From Litoditis marina (lineage: Eukaryota > Nematoda > Chromadorea > Rhabditida > Rhabditidae), in contig OZ038435.1 of the NCBI GenBank assembly GCA_964036275.1, positions 13,121,634-13,185,633 on the forward strand: DNA of 64,000 nucleotides, given 5' to 3'. Below are positions 15,618 through 34,352 of this stretch, piece by piece (positions within the stretch are counted from its first letter, which is position 1; the number at the start of each line of letters is the position of its first letter). Both the position numbers and the translations under genes were made by a program. The notes under the pieces were generated by a model that was given only the letters and a program-made list of their open reading frames with translations, was not told the DNA's origin and ran no database searches.

Positions 15618-16001
15618 ATGTCTGGACGCGGAAAGGGAGGAAAAGCCAAGAGCGGTGGAAAGGCCAAGTCTCGTTCATCGAGAGCCGGTCTGCAGTTCCC
15701 CGTTGGACGTCTTCACCGTATGCTGCGCAAAGGAAACTACGCTCAACGTATCGGAGCCGGAGCCCCCGTCTACCTTGCCGCCGTGCTTGAGTACCTCGCT
15801 GCTGAGGTTCTCGAGTTGGCCGGTAACGCTGCCCGTGACAACAAGAAGTCGAGAATCAACCCTCGCCATCTTCAGTTGGCCGTCCGCAACGACGAGGAAC
15901 TGAACAAGCTTCTCTCGGGAGTCACCATCGCCCAAGGAGGAGTCCTGCCCAACATCCAGGCTGTCCTTCTGCCCAAGAAGACTGCTGGTGACAAGGAGTA
16001 A
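15618..16001 (+). CDS. H2A: Histone H2A, unit 2
   Basis: Protein identical to the unit 1 copy. Confidence 0.99.
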   Translation: MSGRGKGGKAKSGGKAKSRSSRAGLQFPVGRLHRMLRKGNYAQRIGAGAPVYLAAVLEYLAAEVLELAGNAARDNKKSRINPRHLQLAVRNDEELNKLLSGVTIAQGGVLPNIQAVLLPKKTAGDKE

Positions 16002-16311
16002 CTCTCCGCACTTTGCAACCCAAACCCAACGGCCCTCTTTAGGGCCACATATACCTATTGCTTTGATTTTCTTGTTGTTTTTGTCGATAAAACGTTTACT
16101 GTACTGTTTTCAATGTCTATTTGAGGCCAACTGTTTGGGAGAAGTTACTAAAAAAGTTGGTATTTCTAAAACAAAACACATGTTGGGTCCGAATCTTACT
16201 GTCTTACAATATTTATTTGGTTTAATCGTCATTCAGACGATTATCTTCCCGCTTCTGACACTTCTAGGGGGCGTGGCCTGCGCGGCCCAGGGCACATTCT
16301 AGGCGCTCTGA

Positions 16312-16755
<444 letters not shown>

Positions 16756-17572
16756 ACGTGCTTGAACACTGATTCTAACCCAACGGCCCTCTTTAGGGCC
16801 ACATTCTATGCTCATATATGTTTGGTTTCTGTGTATATTGATAAATATTGTCTGTTTCTTGGTAAACTGGTTGTGAAAAGGAGTTACTCTGGAGGTTGTA
16901 GAGTTTGAACTGTAGCAGAGTACTATGAGAAATTGTAGAGTTTTGAAAAAGTAGCGAATGAGATAGGTTATTTTTTGTGTTTTTTGCGCCCAAGAGGCTT
17001 TATTTGAAGAGAAAATGGATAGTTGATGGTTTTAGACACGAAGTTAGTTTCTGGTTTCTGATTCATTTGTTACAAGAGATAGTTACTGTTTCAAAAATGA
17101 GATGTTTTGCTCTAAATTGAGATGTGTCCCTCTGGAAATAGACTGTTTTAGGTTTCCAAAAGTTGGATGTTTGGTAGTTAGAAGACGTAGTTTGATACTA
17201 AACTTGGCATAAAACATGCTTTATGTGTGAAAACAAGAATGTTTTTGTTTTCAAAAATAGCTGTAGTGTGAAATGGGGTTACATTGCGGGCTGCCTTCAT
17301 CTTCCCTCGTAATCTCTCATTCCCTCGATAAAAGTACACAAAAGTTTCCTAAATACCTTTTTACATGCTTAGGGCTAGTAATCGATTTGATAGTTTTGGT
17401 GGGCTATGCTGACCTTTGGAAGGTTGCCAAGACAGACAATACCAACCACCCGCGCGAATTAGAGTCAGACCTGCCAGAGTGCAAGAGACGCAGTCTGTGT
17501 AACGCCGCGTGGTGGCTTCGCGAGACAGCATATAAGCAGAGCGCGCCGGCCCGAAAACAATCTCACTCGTGA

Positions 17573-17902
<330 letters not shown>

Positions 17903-18256
17903 GTCCACACTCGCTCAAGAGCAAAAACTAACCCAACGGCCCTCTTTAGGGCCACAATCTTGCATATATTGCCTATATTTCATGTTTGTCGATAAATATT
18001 GCTGTGTTTTTTGTATTTTTGGTCAAGTAAGCGATTTTGGTCGTTTCCAAGTGTATAAAAGAAGTTAATCAACTCGAAAAGTTTTATAATCGATATTCTT
18101 AGATGTCTAGGTGTATTGGCAGTTATTTGGGTGGGTTGGTTCCACCAAGTTTTCTTACTGTAGCCAAGTGGGCGGGGCCTAGCGCGCGGCCTAGGGCACA
18201 TCCGAGGGCAGATTTTGGCTCTAGTCACCACTTGCCCAGCCAGTGAAAACCTCATC

Positions 18257-18628
18257 ATGCCGCCCAAGCCATCCGCCAAGGGAGCCAAGAAGGCCGCCAA
18301 GAGCCAGAAAGTCAGCCGTACCGGAGACAAGAAGAGAAGAAAGTCCCGCAAGGAGTCCTACTCTGTGTACATCTACCGTGTGCTCAAGCAGGTCCACCCT
18401 GATACCGGAGTCTCTTCCAAGGCCATGTCGATCATGAACTCGTTCGTCAACGACGTGTTCGAGCGCATCGCCGCGGAAGCTTCTCGTCTGGCTCAGTACA
18501 ACAAGAAGTCCACCATCTCTTCTCGCGAAGTCCAGACCGCTGTCAGACTCATCCTTCCCGGAGAACTTGCCAAGCACGCCGTGTCTGAGGGAACCAAGGC
18601 CGTCACCAAGTACACCTCCAGCAAGTAA
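18257..18628 (+). CDS. H2B: Histone H2B, unit 3
   Basis: Protein identical to the unit 1 copy. Confidence 0.99.
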   Translation: MPPKPSAKGAKKAAKSQKVSRTGDKKRRKSRKESYSVYIYRVLKQVHPDTGVSSKAMSIMNSFVNDVFERIAAEASRLAQYNKKSTISSREVQTAVRLILPGELAKHAVSEGTKAVTKYTSSK

Positions 18629-18968
18629 ACTTCGGTTTGCTTGTTAACCCAACCCAACGGCCCTCTTTAGGGCCACATATCTATTTGATTCCCGTTTTAT
18701 TGCTGTGTTTTACGATAAATATGTGTGTTTTTTTGGTGTTACAAATCGATCGATTGGCAGATAGTAAGCCTGGTGGACGGTTTTCAGCTGACCTAGCCTA
18801 GTTGGATAGCGTCCAACACAAGAGCGAGAGATAGCGTCCTTGGAGTGACTGTTAGAGATTTTGCTGTGCCTAGGTGCGGCAGGGGGCGGAGCGAGTGGCG
18901 CGGCCTAGGGGAGATGAGGGGGGCAAAATTTGGCTTAGGACACGAGTGCACTACTCACAACTATCATC

Positions 18969-19352
18969 ATGTCTGGACGCGGAAAGGGAGGAAAAGCCAA
19001 GAGCGGTGGAAAGGCCAAGTCTCGTTCATCGAGAGCCGGTCTGCAGTTCCCCGTTGGACGTCTTCACCGTATGCTGCGCAAAGGAAACTACGCTCAACGT
19101 ATCGGAGCCGGAGCCCCCGTCTACCTTGCCGCCGTGCTTGAGTACCTCGCTGCTGAGGTTCTCGAGTTGGCCGGTAACGCTGCCCGTGACAACAAGAAGT
19201 CGAGAATCAACCCTCGCCATCTTCAGTTGGCCGTCCGCAACGACGAGGAACTGAACAAGCTTCTCTCGGGAGTCACCATCGCCCAAGGAGGAGTCCTGCC
19301 CAACATCCAGGCTGTCCTTCTGCCCAAGAAGACTGCTGGTGACAAGGAGTAA
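18969..19352 (+). CDS. H2A: Histone H2A, unit 3
   Basis: Protein identical to the unit 1 copy. Confidence 0.99.
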   Translation: MSGRGKGGKAKSGGKAKSRSSRAGLQFPVGRLHRMLRKGNYAQRIGAGAPVYLAAVLEYLAAEVLELAGNAARDNKKSRINPRHLQLAVRNDEELNKLLSGVTIAQGGVLPNIQAVLLPKKTAGDKE

Positions 19353-19662
19353 CTCTCCGCACTTTGCAACCCAAACCCAACGGCCCTCTTTAGGGCCACA
19401 TATACCTATTGCTTTGATTTTCTTGTTGTTTTTGTCGATAAAACGTTTACTGTACTGTTTTCAATGTCTATTTGAGGCCAACTGTTTGGGAGAAGTTACT
19501 AAAAAAGTTGGTATTTCTAAAACAAAACACATGTTGGGTCCGAATCTTACTGTCTTACAATATTTATTTGGTTTAATCGTCATTCAGACGATTATCTTCC
19601 CGCTTCTGACACTTCTAGGGGGCGTGGCCTGCGCGGCCCAGGGCACATTCTAGGCGCTCTGA

Positions 19663-20106
<444 letters not shown>

Positions 20107-20923
20107 ACGTGCTTGAACACTGATTCTAACCCAACGGCCCTCTTTAGGGCCACATTCTATGCTCATATATGTTTGGTTTCTGTGTATATTGATAAATATT
20201 GTCTGTTTCTTGGTAAACTGGTTGTGAAAAGGAGTTACTCTGGAGGTTGTAGAGTTTGAACTGTAGCAGAGTACTATGAGAAATTGTAGAGTTTTGAAAA
20301 AGTAGCGAATGAGATAGGTTATTTTTTGTGTTTTTTGCGCCCAAGAGGCTTTATTTGAAGAGAAAATGGATAGTTGATGGTTTTAGACACGAAGTTAGTT
20401 TCTGGTTTCTGATTCATTTGTTACAAGAGATAGTTACTGTTTCAAAAATGAGATGTTTTGCTCTAAATTGAGATGTGTCCCTCTGGAAATAGACTGTTTT
20501 AGGTTTCCAAAAGTTGGATGTTTGGTAGTTAGAAGACGTAGTTTGATACTAAACTTGGCATAAAACATGCTTTATGTGTGAAAACAAGAATGTTTTTGTT
20601 TTCAAAAATAGCTGTAGTGTGAAATGGGGTTACATTGCGGGCTGCCTTCATCTTCCCTCGTAATCTCTCATTCCCTCGATAAAAGTACACAAAAGTTTCC
20701 TAAATACCTTTTTACATGCTTAGGGCTAGTAATCGATTTGATAGTTTTGGTGGGCTATGCTGACCTTTGGAAGGTTGCCAAGACAGACAATACCAACCAC
20801 CCGCGCGAATTAGAGTCAGACCTGCCAGAGTGCAAGAGACGCAGTCTGTGTAACGCCGCGTGGTGGCTTCGCGAGACAGCATATAAGCAGAGCGCGCCGG
20901 CCCGAAAACAATCTCACTCGTGA

Positions 20924-21253
<330 letters not shown>

Positions 21254-21607
21254 GTCCACACTCGCTCAAGAGCAAAAACTAACCCAACGGCCCTCTTTAG
21301 GGCCACAATCTTGCATATATTGCCTATATTTCATGTTTGTCGATAAATATTGCTGTGTTTTTTGTATTTTTGGTCAAGTAAGCGATTTTGGTCGTTTCCA
21401 AGTGTATAAAAGAAGTTAATCAACTCGAAAAGTTTTATAATCGATATTCTTAGATGTCTAGGTGTATTGGCAGTTATTTGGGTGGGTTGGTTCCACCAAG
21501 TTTTCTTACTGTAGCCAAGTGGGCGGGGCCTAGCGCGCGGCCTAGGGCACATCCGAGGGCAGATTTTGGCTCTAGTCACCACTTGCCCAGCCAGTGAAAA
21601 CCTCATC

Positions 21608-21979
21608 ATGCCGCCCAAGCCATCCGCCAAGGGAGCCAAGAAGGCCGCCAAGAGCCAGAAAGTCAGCCGTACCGGAGACAAGAAGAGAAGAAAGTCCCGC
21701 AAGGAGTCCTACTCTGTGTACATCTACCGTGTGCTCAAGCAGGTCCACCCTGATACCGGAGTCTCTTCCAAGGCCATGTCGATCATGAACTCGTTCGTCA
21801 ACGACGTGTTCGAGCGCATCGCCGCGGAAGCTTCTCGTCTGGCTCAGTACAACAAGAAGTCCACCATCTCTTCTCGCGAAGTCCAGACCGCTGTCAGACT
21901 CATCCTTCCCGGAGAACTTGCCAAGCACGCCGTGTCTGAGGGAACCAAGGCCGTCACCAAGTACACCTCCAGCAAGTAA
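21608..21979 (+). CDS. H2B: Histone H2B, unit 4
   Basis: Protein identical to the unit 1 copy. Confidence 0.99.
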   Translation: MPPKPSAKGAKKAAKSQKVSRTGDKKRRKSRKESYSVYIYRVLKQVHPDTGVSSKAMSIMNSFVNDVFERIAAEASRLAQYNKKSTISSREVQTAVRLILPGELAKHAVSEGTKAVTKYTSSK

Positions 21980-22319
21980 ACTTCGGTTTGCTTGTTAACC
22001 CAACCCAACGGCCCTCTTTAGGGCCACATATCTATTTGATTCCCGTTTTATTGCTGTGTTTTACGATAAATATGTGTGTTTTTTTGGTGTTACAAATCGA
22101 TCGATTGGCAGATAGTAAGCCTGGTGGACGGTTTTCAGCTGACCTAGCCTAGTTGGATAGCGTCCAACACAAGAGCGAGAGATAGCGTCCTTGGAGTGAC
22201 TGTTAGAGATTTTGCTGTGCCTAGGTGCGGCAGGGGGCGGAGCGAGTGGCGCGGCCTAGGGGAGATGAGGGGGGCAAAATTTGGCTTAGGACACGAGTGC
22301 ACTACTCACAACTATCATC

Positions 22320-22703
22320 ATGTCTGGACGCGGAAAGGGAGGAAAAGCCAAGAGCGGTGGAAAGGCCAAGTCTCGTTCATCGAGAGCCGGTCTGCAGTTC
22401 CCCGTTGGACGTCTTCACCGTATGCTGCGCAAAGGAAACTACGCTCAACGTATCGGAGCCGGAGCCCCCGTCTACCTTGCCGCCGTGCTTGAGTACCTCG
22501 CTGCTGAGGTTCTCGAGTTGGCCGGTAACGCTGCCCGTGACAACAAGAAGTCGAGAATCAACCCTCGCCATCTTCAGTTGGCCGTCCGCAACGACGAGGA
22601 ACTGAACAAGCTTCTCTCGGGAGTCACCATCGCCCAAGGAGGAGTCCTGCCCAACATCCAGGCTGTCCTTCTGCCCAAGAAGACTGCTGGTGACAAGGAG
22701 TAA
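22320..22703 (+). CDS. H2A: Histone H2A, unit 4
   Basis: Protein identical to the unit 1 copy. Confidence 0.99.
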   Translation: MSGRGKGGKAKSGGKAKSRSSRAGLQFPVGRLHRMLRKGNYAQRIGAGAPVYLAAVLEYLAAEVLELAGNAARDNKKSRINPRHLQLAVRNDEELNKLLSGVTIAQGGVLPNIQAVLLPKKTAGDKE

Positions 22704-23013
22704 CTCTCCGCACTTTGCAACCCAAACCCAACGGCCCTCTTTAGGGCCACATATACCTATTGCTTTGATTTTCTTGTTGTTTTTGTCGATAAAACGTTTA
22801 CTGTACTGTTTTCAATGTCTATTTGAGGCCAACTGTTTGGGAGAAGTTACTAAAAAAGTTGGTATTTCTAAAACAAAACACATGTTGGGTCCGAATCTTA
22901 CTGTCTTACAATATTTATTTGGTTTAATCGTCATTCAGACGATTATCTTCCCGCTTCTGACACTTCTAGGGGGCGTGGCCTGCGCGGCCCAGGGCACATT
23001 CTAGGCGCTCTGA

Positions 23014-23457
<444 letters not shown>

Positions 23458-24274
23458 ACGTGCTTGAACACTGATTCTAACCCAACGGCCCTCTTTAGGG
23501 CCACATTCTATGCTCATATATGTTTGGTTTCTGTGTATATTGATAAATATTGTCTGTTTCTTGGTAAACTGGTTGTGAAAAGGAGTTACTCTGGAGGTTG
23601 TAGAGTTTGAACTGTAGCAGAGTACTATGAGAAATTGTAGAGTTTTGAAAAAGTAGCGAATGAGATAGGTTATTTTTTGTGTTTTTTGCGCCCAAGAGGC
23701 TTTATTTGAAGAGAAAATGGATAGTTGATGGTTTTAGACACGAAGTTAGTTTCTGGTTTCTGATTCATTTGTTACAAGAGATAGTTACTGTTTCAAAAAT
23801 GAGATGTTTTGCTCTAAATTGAGATGTGTCCCTCTGGAAATAGACTGTTTTAGGTTTCCAAAAGTTGGATGTTTGGTAGTTAGAAGACGTAGTTTGATAC
23901 TAAACTTGGCATAAAACATGCTTTATGTGTGAAAACAAGAATGTTTTTGTTTTCAAAAATAGCTGTAGTGTGAAATGGGGTTACATTGCGGGCTGCCTTC
24001 ATCTTCCCTCGTAATCTCTCATTCCCTCGATAAAAGTACACAAAAGTTTCCTAAATACCTTTTTACATGCTTAGGGCTAGTAATCGATTTGATAGTTTTG
24101 GTGGGCTATGCTGACCTTTGGAAGGTTGCCAAGACAGACAATACCAACCACCCGCGCGAATTAGAGTCAGACCTGCCAGAGTGCAAGAGACGCAGTCTGT
24201 GTAACGCCGCGTGGTGGCTTCGCGAGACAGCATATAAGCAGAGCGCGCCGGCCCGAAAACAATCTCACTCGTGA

Positions 24275-24604
<330 letters not shown>

Positions 24605-24958
24605 GTCCACACTCGCTCAAGAGCAAAAACTAACCCAACGGCCCTCTTTAGGGCCACAATCTTGCATATATTGCCTATATTTCATGTTTGTCGATAAATA
24701 TTGCTGTGTTTTTTGTATTTTTGGTCAAGTAAGCGATTTTGGTCGTTTCCAAGTGTATAAAAGAAGTTAATCAACTCGAAAAGTTTTATAATCGATATTC
24801 TTAGATGTCTAGGTGTATTGGCAGTTATTTGGGTGGGTTGGTTCCACCAAGTTTTCTTACTGTAGCCAAGTGGGCGGGGCCTAGCGCGCGGCCTAGGGCA
24901 CATCCGAGGGCAGATTTTGGCTCTAGTCACCACTTGCCCAGCCAGTGAAAACCTCATC

Positions 24959-25330
24959 ATGCCGCCCAAGCCATCCGCCAAGGGAGCCAAGAAGGCCGCC
25001 AAGAGCCAGAAAGTCAGCCGTACCGGAGACAAGAAGAGAAGAAAGTCCCGCAAGGAGTCCTACTCTGTGTACATCTACCGTGTGCTCAAGCAGGTCCACC
25101 CTGATACCGGAGTCTCTTCCAAGGCCATGTCGATCATGAACTCGTTCGTCAACGACGTGTTCGAGCGCATCGCCGCGGAAGCTTCTCGTCTGGCTCAGTA
25201 CAACAAGAAGTCCACCATCTCTTCTCGCGAAGTCCAGACCGCTGTCAGACTCATCCTTCCCGGAGAACTTGCCAAGCACGCCGTGTCTGAGGGAACCAAG
25301 GCCGTCACCAAGTACACCTCCAGCAAGTAA
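24959..25330 (+). CDS. H2B: Histone H2B, unit 5
   Basis: Protein identical to the unit 1 copy. Confidence 0.99.
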   Translation: MPPKPSAKGAKKAAKSQKVSRTGDKKRRKSRKESYSVYIYRVLKQVHPDTGVSSKAMSIMNSFVNDVFERIAAEASRLAQYNKKSTISSREVQTAVRLILPGELAKHAVSEGTKAVTKYTSSK

Positions 25331-25670
25331 ACTTCGGTTTGCTTGTTAACCCAACCCAACGGCCCTCTTTAGGGCCACATATCTATTTGATTCCCGTTTT
25401 ATTGCTGTGTTTTACGATAAATATGTGTGTTTTTTTGGTGTTACAAATCGATCGATTGGCAGATAGTAAGCCTGGTGGACGGTTTTCAGCTGACCTAGCC
25501 TAGTTGGATAGCGTCCAACACAAGAGCGAGAGATAGCGTCCTTGGAGTGACTGTTAGAGATTTTGCTGTGCCTAGGTGCGGCAGGGGGCGGAGCGAGTGG
25601 CGCGGCCTAGGGGAGATGAGGGGGGCAAAATTTGGCTTAGGACACGAGTGCACTACTCACAACTATCATC

Positions 25671-26054
25671 ATGTCTGGACGCGGAAAGGGAGGAAAAGCC
25701 AAGAGCGGTGGAAAGGCCAAGTCTCGTTCATCGAGAGCCGGTCTGCAGTTCCCCGTTGGACGTCTTCACCGTATGCTGCGCAAAGGAAACTACGCTCAAC
25801 GTATCGGAGCCGGAGCCCCCGTCTACCTTGCCGCCGTGCTTGAGTACCTCGCTGCTGAGGTTCTCGAGTTGGCCGGTAACGCTGCCCGTGACAACAAGAA
25901 GTCGAGAATCAACCCTCGCCATCTTCAGTTGGCCGTCCGCAACGACGAGGAACTGAACAAGCTTCTCTCGGGAGTCACCATCGCCCAAGGAGGAGTCCTG
26001 CCCAACATCCAGGCTGTCCTTCTGCCCAAGAAGACTGCTGGTGACAAGGAGTAA
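25671..26054 (+). CDS. H2A: Histone H2A, unit 5
   Basis: Protein identical to the unit 1 copy. Confidence 0.99.
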   Translation: MSGRGKGGKAKSGGKAKSRSSRAGLQFPVGRLHRMLRKGNYAQRIGAGAPVYLAAVLEYLAAEVLELAGNAARDNKKSRINPRHLQLAVRNDEELNKLLSGVTIAQGGVLPNIQAVLLPKKTAGDKE

Positions 26055-26364
26055 CTCTCCGCACTTTGCAACCCAAACCCAACGGCCCTCTTTAGGGCCA
26101 CATATACCTATTGCTTTGATTTTCTTGTTGTTTTTGTCGATAAAACGTTTACTGTACTGTTTTCAATGTCTATTTGAGGCCAACTGTTTGGGAGAAGTTA
26201 CTAAAAAAGTTGGTATTTCTAAAACAAAACACATGTTGGGTCCGAATCTTACTGTCTTACAATATTTATTTGGTTTAATCGTCATTCAGACGATTATCTT
26301 CCCGCTTCTGACACTTCTAGGGGGCGTGGCCTGCGCGGCCCAGGGCACATTCTAGGCGCTCTGA

Positions 26365-26924
<560 letters not shown>

Positions 26925-27278
26925 GTCCACACTCGCTCAAGAGCAAAAACTAACCCAACGGCCCTCTTTAGGGCCACAATCTTGCATATATTGCCTATAT
27001 TTCATGTTTGTCGATAAATATTGCTGTGTTTTTTGTATTTTTGGTCAAGTAAGCGATTTTGGTCGTTTCCAAGTGTATAAAAGAAGTTAATCAACTCGAA
27101 AAGTTTTATAATCGATATTCTTAGATGTCTAGGTGTATTGGCAGTTATTTGGGTGGGTTGGTTCCACCAAGTTTTCTTACTGTAGCCAAGTGGGCGGGGC
27201 CTAGCGCGCGGCCTAGGGCACATCCGAGGGCAGATTTTGGCTCTAGTCACCACTTGCCCAGCCAGTGAAAACCTCATC

Positions 27279-27650
27279 ATGCCGCCCAAGCCATCCGCCA
27301 AGGGAGCCAAGAAGGCCGCCAAGAGCCAGAAAGTCAGCCGTACCGGAGACAAGAAGAGAAGAAAGTCCCGCAAGGAGTCCTACTCTGTGTACATCTACCG
27401 TGTGCTCAAGCAGGTCCACCCTGATACCGGAGTCTCTTCCAAGGCCATGTCGATCATGAACTCGTTCGTCAACGACGTGTTCGAGCGCATCGCCGCGGAA
27501 GCTTCTCGTCTGGCTCAGTACAACAAGAAGTCCACCATCTCTTCTCGCGAAGTCCAGACCGCTGTCAGACTCATCCTTCCCGGAGAACTTGCCAAGCACG
27601 CCGTGTCTGAGGGAACCAAGGCCGTCACCAAGTACACCTCCAGCAAGTAA
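27279..27650 (+). CDS. H2B: Histone H2B, unit 6
   Basis: Protein identical to the unit 1 copy; the unit is normal from here on. Confidence 0.99.
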   Translation: MPPKPSAKGAKKAAKSQKVSRTGDKKRRKSRKESYSVYIYRVLKQVHPDTGVSSKAMSIMNSFVNDVFERIAAEASRLAQYNKKSTISSREVQTAVRLILPGELAKHAVSEGTKAVTKYTSSK

Positions 27651-27990
27651 ACTTCGGTTTGCTTGTTAACCCAACCCAACGGCCCTCTTTAGGGCCACAT
27701 ATCTATTTGATTCCCGTTTTATTGCTGTGTTTTACGATAAATATGTGTGTTTTTTTGGTGTTACAAATCGATCGATTGGCAGATAGTAAGCCTGGTGGAC
27801 GGTTTTCAGCTGACCTAGCCTAGTTGGATAGCGTCCAACACAAGAGCGAGAGATAGCGTCCTTGGAGTGACTGTTAGAGATTTTGCTGTGCCTAGGTGCG
27901 GCAGGGGGCGGAGCGAGTGGCGCGGCCTAGGGGAGATGAGGGGGGCAAAATTTGGCTTAGGACACGAGTGCACTACTCACAACTATCATC

Positions 27991-28374
27991 ATGTCTGGAC
28001 GCGGAAAGGGAGGAAAAGCCAAGAGCGGTGGAAAGGCCAAGTCTCGTTCATCGAGAGCCGGTCTGCAGTTCCCCGTTGGACGTCTTCACCGTATGCTGCG
28101 CAAAGGAAACTACGCTCAACGTATCGGAGCCGGAGCCCCCGTCTACCTTGCCGCCGTGCTTGAGTACCTCGCTGCTGAGGTTCTCGAGTTGGCCGGTAAC
28201 GCTGCCCGTGACAACAAGAAGTCGAGAATCAACCCTCGCCATCTTCAGTTGGCCGTCCGCAACGACGAGGAACTGAACAAGCTTCTCTCGGGAGTCACCA
28301 TCGCCCAAGGAGGAGTCCTGCCCAACATCCAGGCTGTCCTTCTGCCCAAGAAGACTGCTGGTGACAAGGAGTAA
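27991..28374 (+). CDS. H2A: Histone H2A, unit 6
   Basis: Protein identical to the unit 1 copy. Confidence 0.99.
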   Translation: MSGRGKGGKAKSGGKAKSRSSRAGLQFPVGRLHRMLRKGNYAQRIGAGAPVYLAAVLEYLAAEVLELAGNAARDNKKSRINPRHLQLAVRNDEELNKLLSGVTIAQGGVLPNIQAVLLPKKTAGDKE

Positions 28375-28684
28375 CTCTCCGCACTTTGCAACCCAAACCC
28401 AACGGCCCTCTTTAGGGCCACATATACCTATTGCTTTGATTTTCTTGTTGTTTTTGTCGATAAAACGTTTACTGTACTGTTTTCAATGTCTATTTGAGGC
28501 CAACTGTTTGGGAGAAGTTACTAAAAAAGTTGGTATTTCTAAAACAAAACACATGTTGGGTCCGAATCTTACTGTCTTACAATATTTATTTGGTTTAATC
28601 GTCATTCAGACGATTATCTTCCCGCTTCTGACACTTCTAGGGGGCGTGGCCTGCGCGGCCCAGGGCACATTCTAGGCGCTCTGA

Positions 28685-29128
<444 letters not shown>

Positions 29129-29945
29129 ACGTGCTTGAACACTGATTCTAACCCAACGGCCCTCTTTAGGGCCACATTCTATGCTCATATATGTTTGGTT
29201 TCTGTGTATATTGATAAATATTGTCTGTTTCTTGGTAAACTGGTTGTGAAAAGGAGTTACTCTGGAGGTTGTAGAGTTTGAACTGTAGCAGAGTACTATG
29301 AGAAATTGTAGAGTTTTGAAAAAGTAGCGAATGAGATAGGTTATTTTTTGTGTTTTTTGCGCCCAAGAGGCTTTATTTGAAGAGAAAATGGATAGTTGAT
29401 GGTTTTAGACACGAAGTTAGTTTCTGGTTTCTGATTCATTTGTTACAAGAGATAGTTACTGTTTCAAAAATGAGATGTTTTGCTCTAAATTGAGATGTGT
29501 CCCTCTGGAAATAGACTGTTTTAGGTTTCCAAAAGTTGGATGTTTGGTAGTTAGAAGACGTAGTTTGATACTAAACTTGGCATAAAACATGCTTTATGTG
29601 TGAAAACAAGAATGTTTTTGTTTTCAAAAATAGCTGTAGTGTGAAATGGGGTTACATTGCGGGCTGCCTTCATCTTCCCTCGTAATCTCTCATTCCCTCG
29701 ATAAAAGTACACAAAAGTTTCCTAAATACCTTTTTACATGCTTAGGGCTAGTAATCGATTTGATAGTTTTGGTGGGCTATGCTGACCTTTGGAAGGTTGC
29801 CAAGACAGACAATACCAACCACCCGCGCGAATTAGAGTCAGACCTGCCAGAGTGCAAGAGACGCAGTCTGTGTAACGCCGCGTGGTGGCTTCGCGAGACA
29901 GCATATAAGCAGAGCGCGCCGGCCCGAAAACAATCTCACTCGTGA

Positions 29946-30275
<330 letters not shown>

Positions 30276-30629
30276 GTCCACACTCGCTCAAGAGCAAAAA
30301 CTAACCCAACGGCCCTCTTTAGGGCCACAATCTTGCATATATTGCCTATATTTCATGTTTGTCGATAAATATTGCTGTGTTTTTTGTATTTTTGGTCAAG
30401 TAAGCGATTTTGGTCGTTTCCAAGTGTATAAAAGAAGTTAATCAACTCGAAAAGTTTTATAATCGATATTCTTAGATGTCTAGGTGTATTGGCAGTTATT
30501 TGGGTGGGTTGGTTCCACCAAGTTTTCTTACTGTAGCCAAGTGGGCGGGGCCTAGCGCGCGGCCTAGGGCACATCCGAGGGCAGATTTTGGCTCTAGTCA
30601 CCACTTGCCCAGCCAGTGAAAACCTCATC

Positions 30630-31001
30630 ATGCCGCCCAAGCCATCCGCCAAGGGAGCCAAGAAGGCCGCCAAGAGCCAGAAAGTCAGCCGTACCGGAGA
30701 CAAGAAGAGAAGAAAGTCCCGCAAGGAGTCCTACTCTGTGTACATCTACCGTGTGCTCAAGCAGGTCCACCCTGATACCGGAGTCTCTTCCAAGGCCATG
30801 TCGATCATGAACTCGTTCGTCAACGACGTGTTCGAGCGCATCGCCGCGGAAGCTTCTCGTCTGGCTCAGTACAACAAGAAGTCCACCATCTCTTCTCGCG
30901 AAGTCCAGACCGCTGTCAGACTCATCCTTCCCGGAGAACTTGCCAAGCACGCCGTGTCTGAGGGAACCAAGGCCGTCACCAAGTACACCTCCAGCAAGTA
31001 A
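30630..31001 (+). CDS. H2B: Histone H2B, unit 7
   Basis: Protein identical to the unit 1 copy. Confidence 0.99.
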   Translation: MPPKPSAKGAKKAAKSQKVSRTGDKKRRKSRKESYSVYIYRVLKQVHPDTGVSSKAMSIMNSFVNDVFERIAAEASRLAQYNKKSTISSREVQTAVRLILPGELAKHAVSEGTKAVTKYTSSK

Positions 31002-31341
31002 ACTTCGGTTTGCTTGTTAACCCAACCCAACGGCCCTCTTTAGGGCCACATATCTATTTGATTCCCGTTTTATTGCTGTGTTTTACGATAAATATGTGTG
31101 TTTTTTTGGTGTTACAAATCGATCGATTGGCAGATAGTAAGCCTGGTGGACGGTTTTCAGCTGACCTAGCCTAGTTGGATAGCGTCCAACACAAGAGCGA
31201 GAGATAGCGTCCTTGGAGTGACTGTTAGAGATTTTGCTGTGCCTAGGTGCGGCAGGGGGCGGAGCGAGTGGCGCGGCCTAGGGGAGATGAGGGGGGCAAA
31301 ATTTGGCTTAGGACACGAGTGCACTACTCACAACTATCATC

Positions 31342-31725
31342 ATGTCTGGACGCGGAAAGGGAGGAAAAGCCAAGAGCGGTGGAAAGGCCAAGTCTCGTTC
31401 ATCGAGAGCCGGTCTGCAGTTCCCCGTTGGACGTCTTCACCGTATGCTGCGCAAAGGAAACTACGCTCAACGTATCGGAGCCGGAGCCCCCGTCTACCTT
31501 GCCGCCGTGCTTGAGTACCTCGCTGCTGAGGTTCTCGAGTTGGCCGGTAACGCTGCCCGTGACAACAAGAAGTCGAGAATCAACCCTCGCCATCTTCAGT
31601 TGGCCGTCCGCAACGACGAGGAACTGAACAAGCTTCTCTCGGGAGTCACCATCGCCCAAGGAGGAGTCCTGCCCAACATCCAGGCTGTCCTTCTGCCCAA
31701 GAAGACTGCTGGTGACAAGGAGTAA
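31342..31725 (+). CDS. H2A: Histone H2A, unit 7
   Basis: Protein identical to the unit 1 copy. Confidence 0.99.
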   Translation: MSGRGKGGKAKSGGKAKSRSSRAGLQFPVGRLHRMLRKGNYAQRIGAGAPVYLAAVLEYLAAEVLELAGNAARDNKKSRINPRHLQLAVRNDEELNKLLSGVTIAQGGVLPNIQAVLLPKKTAGDKE

Positions 31726-32035
31726 CTCTCCGCACTTTGCAACCCAAACCCAACGGCCCTCTTTAGGGCCACATATACCTATTGCTTTGATTTTCTTGTT
31801 GTTTTTGTCGATAAAACGTTTACTGTACTGTTTTCAATGTCTATTTGAGGCCAACTGTTTGGGAGAAGTTACTAAAAAAGTTGGTATTTCTAAAACAAAA
31901 CACATGTTGGGTCCGAATCTTACTGTCTTACAATATTTATTTGGTTTAATCGTCATTCAGACGATTATCTTCCCGCTTCTGACACTTCTAGGGGGCGTGG
32001 CCTGCGCGGCCCAGGGCACATTCTAGGCGCTCTGA

Positions 32036-32479
<444 letters not shown>

Positions 32480-33296
32480 ACGTGCTTGAACACTGATTCT
32501 AACCCAACGGCCCTCTTTAGGGCCACATTCTATGCTCATATATGTTTGGTTTCTGTGTATATTGATAAATATTGTCTGTTTCTTGGTAAACTGGTTGTGA
32601 AAAGGAGTTACTCTGGAGGTTGTAGAGTTTGAACTGTAGCAGAGTACTATGAGAAATTGTAGAGTTTTGAAAAAGTAGCGAATGAGATAGGTTATTTTTT
32701 GTGTTTTTTGCGCCCAAGAGGCTTTATTTGAAGAGAAAATGGATAGTTGATGGTTTTAGACACGAAGTTAGTTTCTGGTTTCTGATTCATTTGTTACAAG
32801 AGATAGTTACTGTTTCAAAAATGAGATGTTTTGCTCTAAATTGAGATGTGTCCCTCTGGAAATAGACTGTTTTAGGTTTCCAAAAGTTGGATGTTTGGTA
32901 GTTAGAAGACGTAGTTTGATACTAAACTTGGCATAAAACATGCTTTATGTGTGAAAACAAGAATGTTTTTGTTTTCAAAAATAGCTGTAGTGTGAAATGG
33001 GGTTACATTGCGGGCTGCCTTCATCTTCCCTCGTAATCTCTCATTCCCTCGATAAAAGTACACAAAAGTTTCCTAAATACCTTTTTACATGCTTAGGGCT
33101 AGTAATCGATTTGATAGTTTTGGTGGGCTATGCTGACCTTTGGAAGGTTGCCAAGACAGACAATACCAACCACCCGCGCGAATTAGAGTCAGACCTGCCA
33201 GAGTGCAAGAGACGCAGTCTGTGTAACGCCGCGTGGTGGCTTCGCGAGACAGCATATAAGCAGAGCGCGCCGGCCCGAAAACAATCTCACTCGTGA

Positions 33297-33626
<330 letters not shown>

Positions 33627-33980
33627 GTCCACACTCGCTCAAGAGCAAAAACTAACCCAACGGCCCTCTTTAGGGCCACAATCTTGCATATATTGCCTAT
33701 ATTTCATGTTTGTCGATAAATATTGCTGTGTTTTTTGTATTTTTGGTCAAGTAAGCGATTTTGGTCGTTTCCAAGTGTATAAAAGAAGTTAATCAACTCG
33801 AAAAGTTTTATAATCGATATTCTTAGATGTCTAGGTGTATTGGCAGTTATTTGGGTGGGTTGGTTCCACCAAGTTTTCTTACTGTAGCCAAGTGGGCGGG
33901 GCCTAGCGCGCGGCCTAGGGCACATCCGAGGGCAGATTTTGGCTCTAGTCACCACTTGCCCAGCCAGTGAAAACCTCATC

Positions 33981-34352
33981 ATGCCGCCCAAGCCATCCGC
34001 CAAGGGAGCCAAGAAGGCCGCCAAGAGCCAGAAAGTCAGCCGTACCGGAGACAAGAAGAGAAGAAAGTCCCGCAAGGAGTCCTACTCTGTGTACATCTAC
34101 CGTGTGCTCAAGCAGGTCCACCCTGATACCGGAGTCTCTTCCAAGGCCATGTCGATCATGAACTCGTTCGTCAACGACGTGTTCGAGCGCATCGCCGCGG
34201 AAGCTTCTCGTCTGGCTCAGTACAACAAGAAGTCCACCATCTCTTCTCGCGAAGTCCAGACCGCTGTCAGACTCATCCTTCCCGGAGAACTTGCCAAGCA
34301 CGCCGTGTCTGAGGGAACCAAGGCCGTCACCAAGTACACCTCCAGCAAGTAA
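33981..34352 (+). CDS. H2B: Histone H2B, unit 8
   Basis: Protein identical to the unit 1 copy. Confidence 0.99.
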   Translation: MPPKPSAKGAKKAAKSQKVSRTGDKKRRKSRKESYSVYIYRVLKQVHPDTGVSSKAMSIMNSFVNDVFERIAAEASRLAQYNKKSTISSREVQTAVRLILPGELAKHAVSEGTKAVTKYTSSK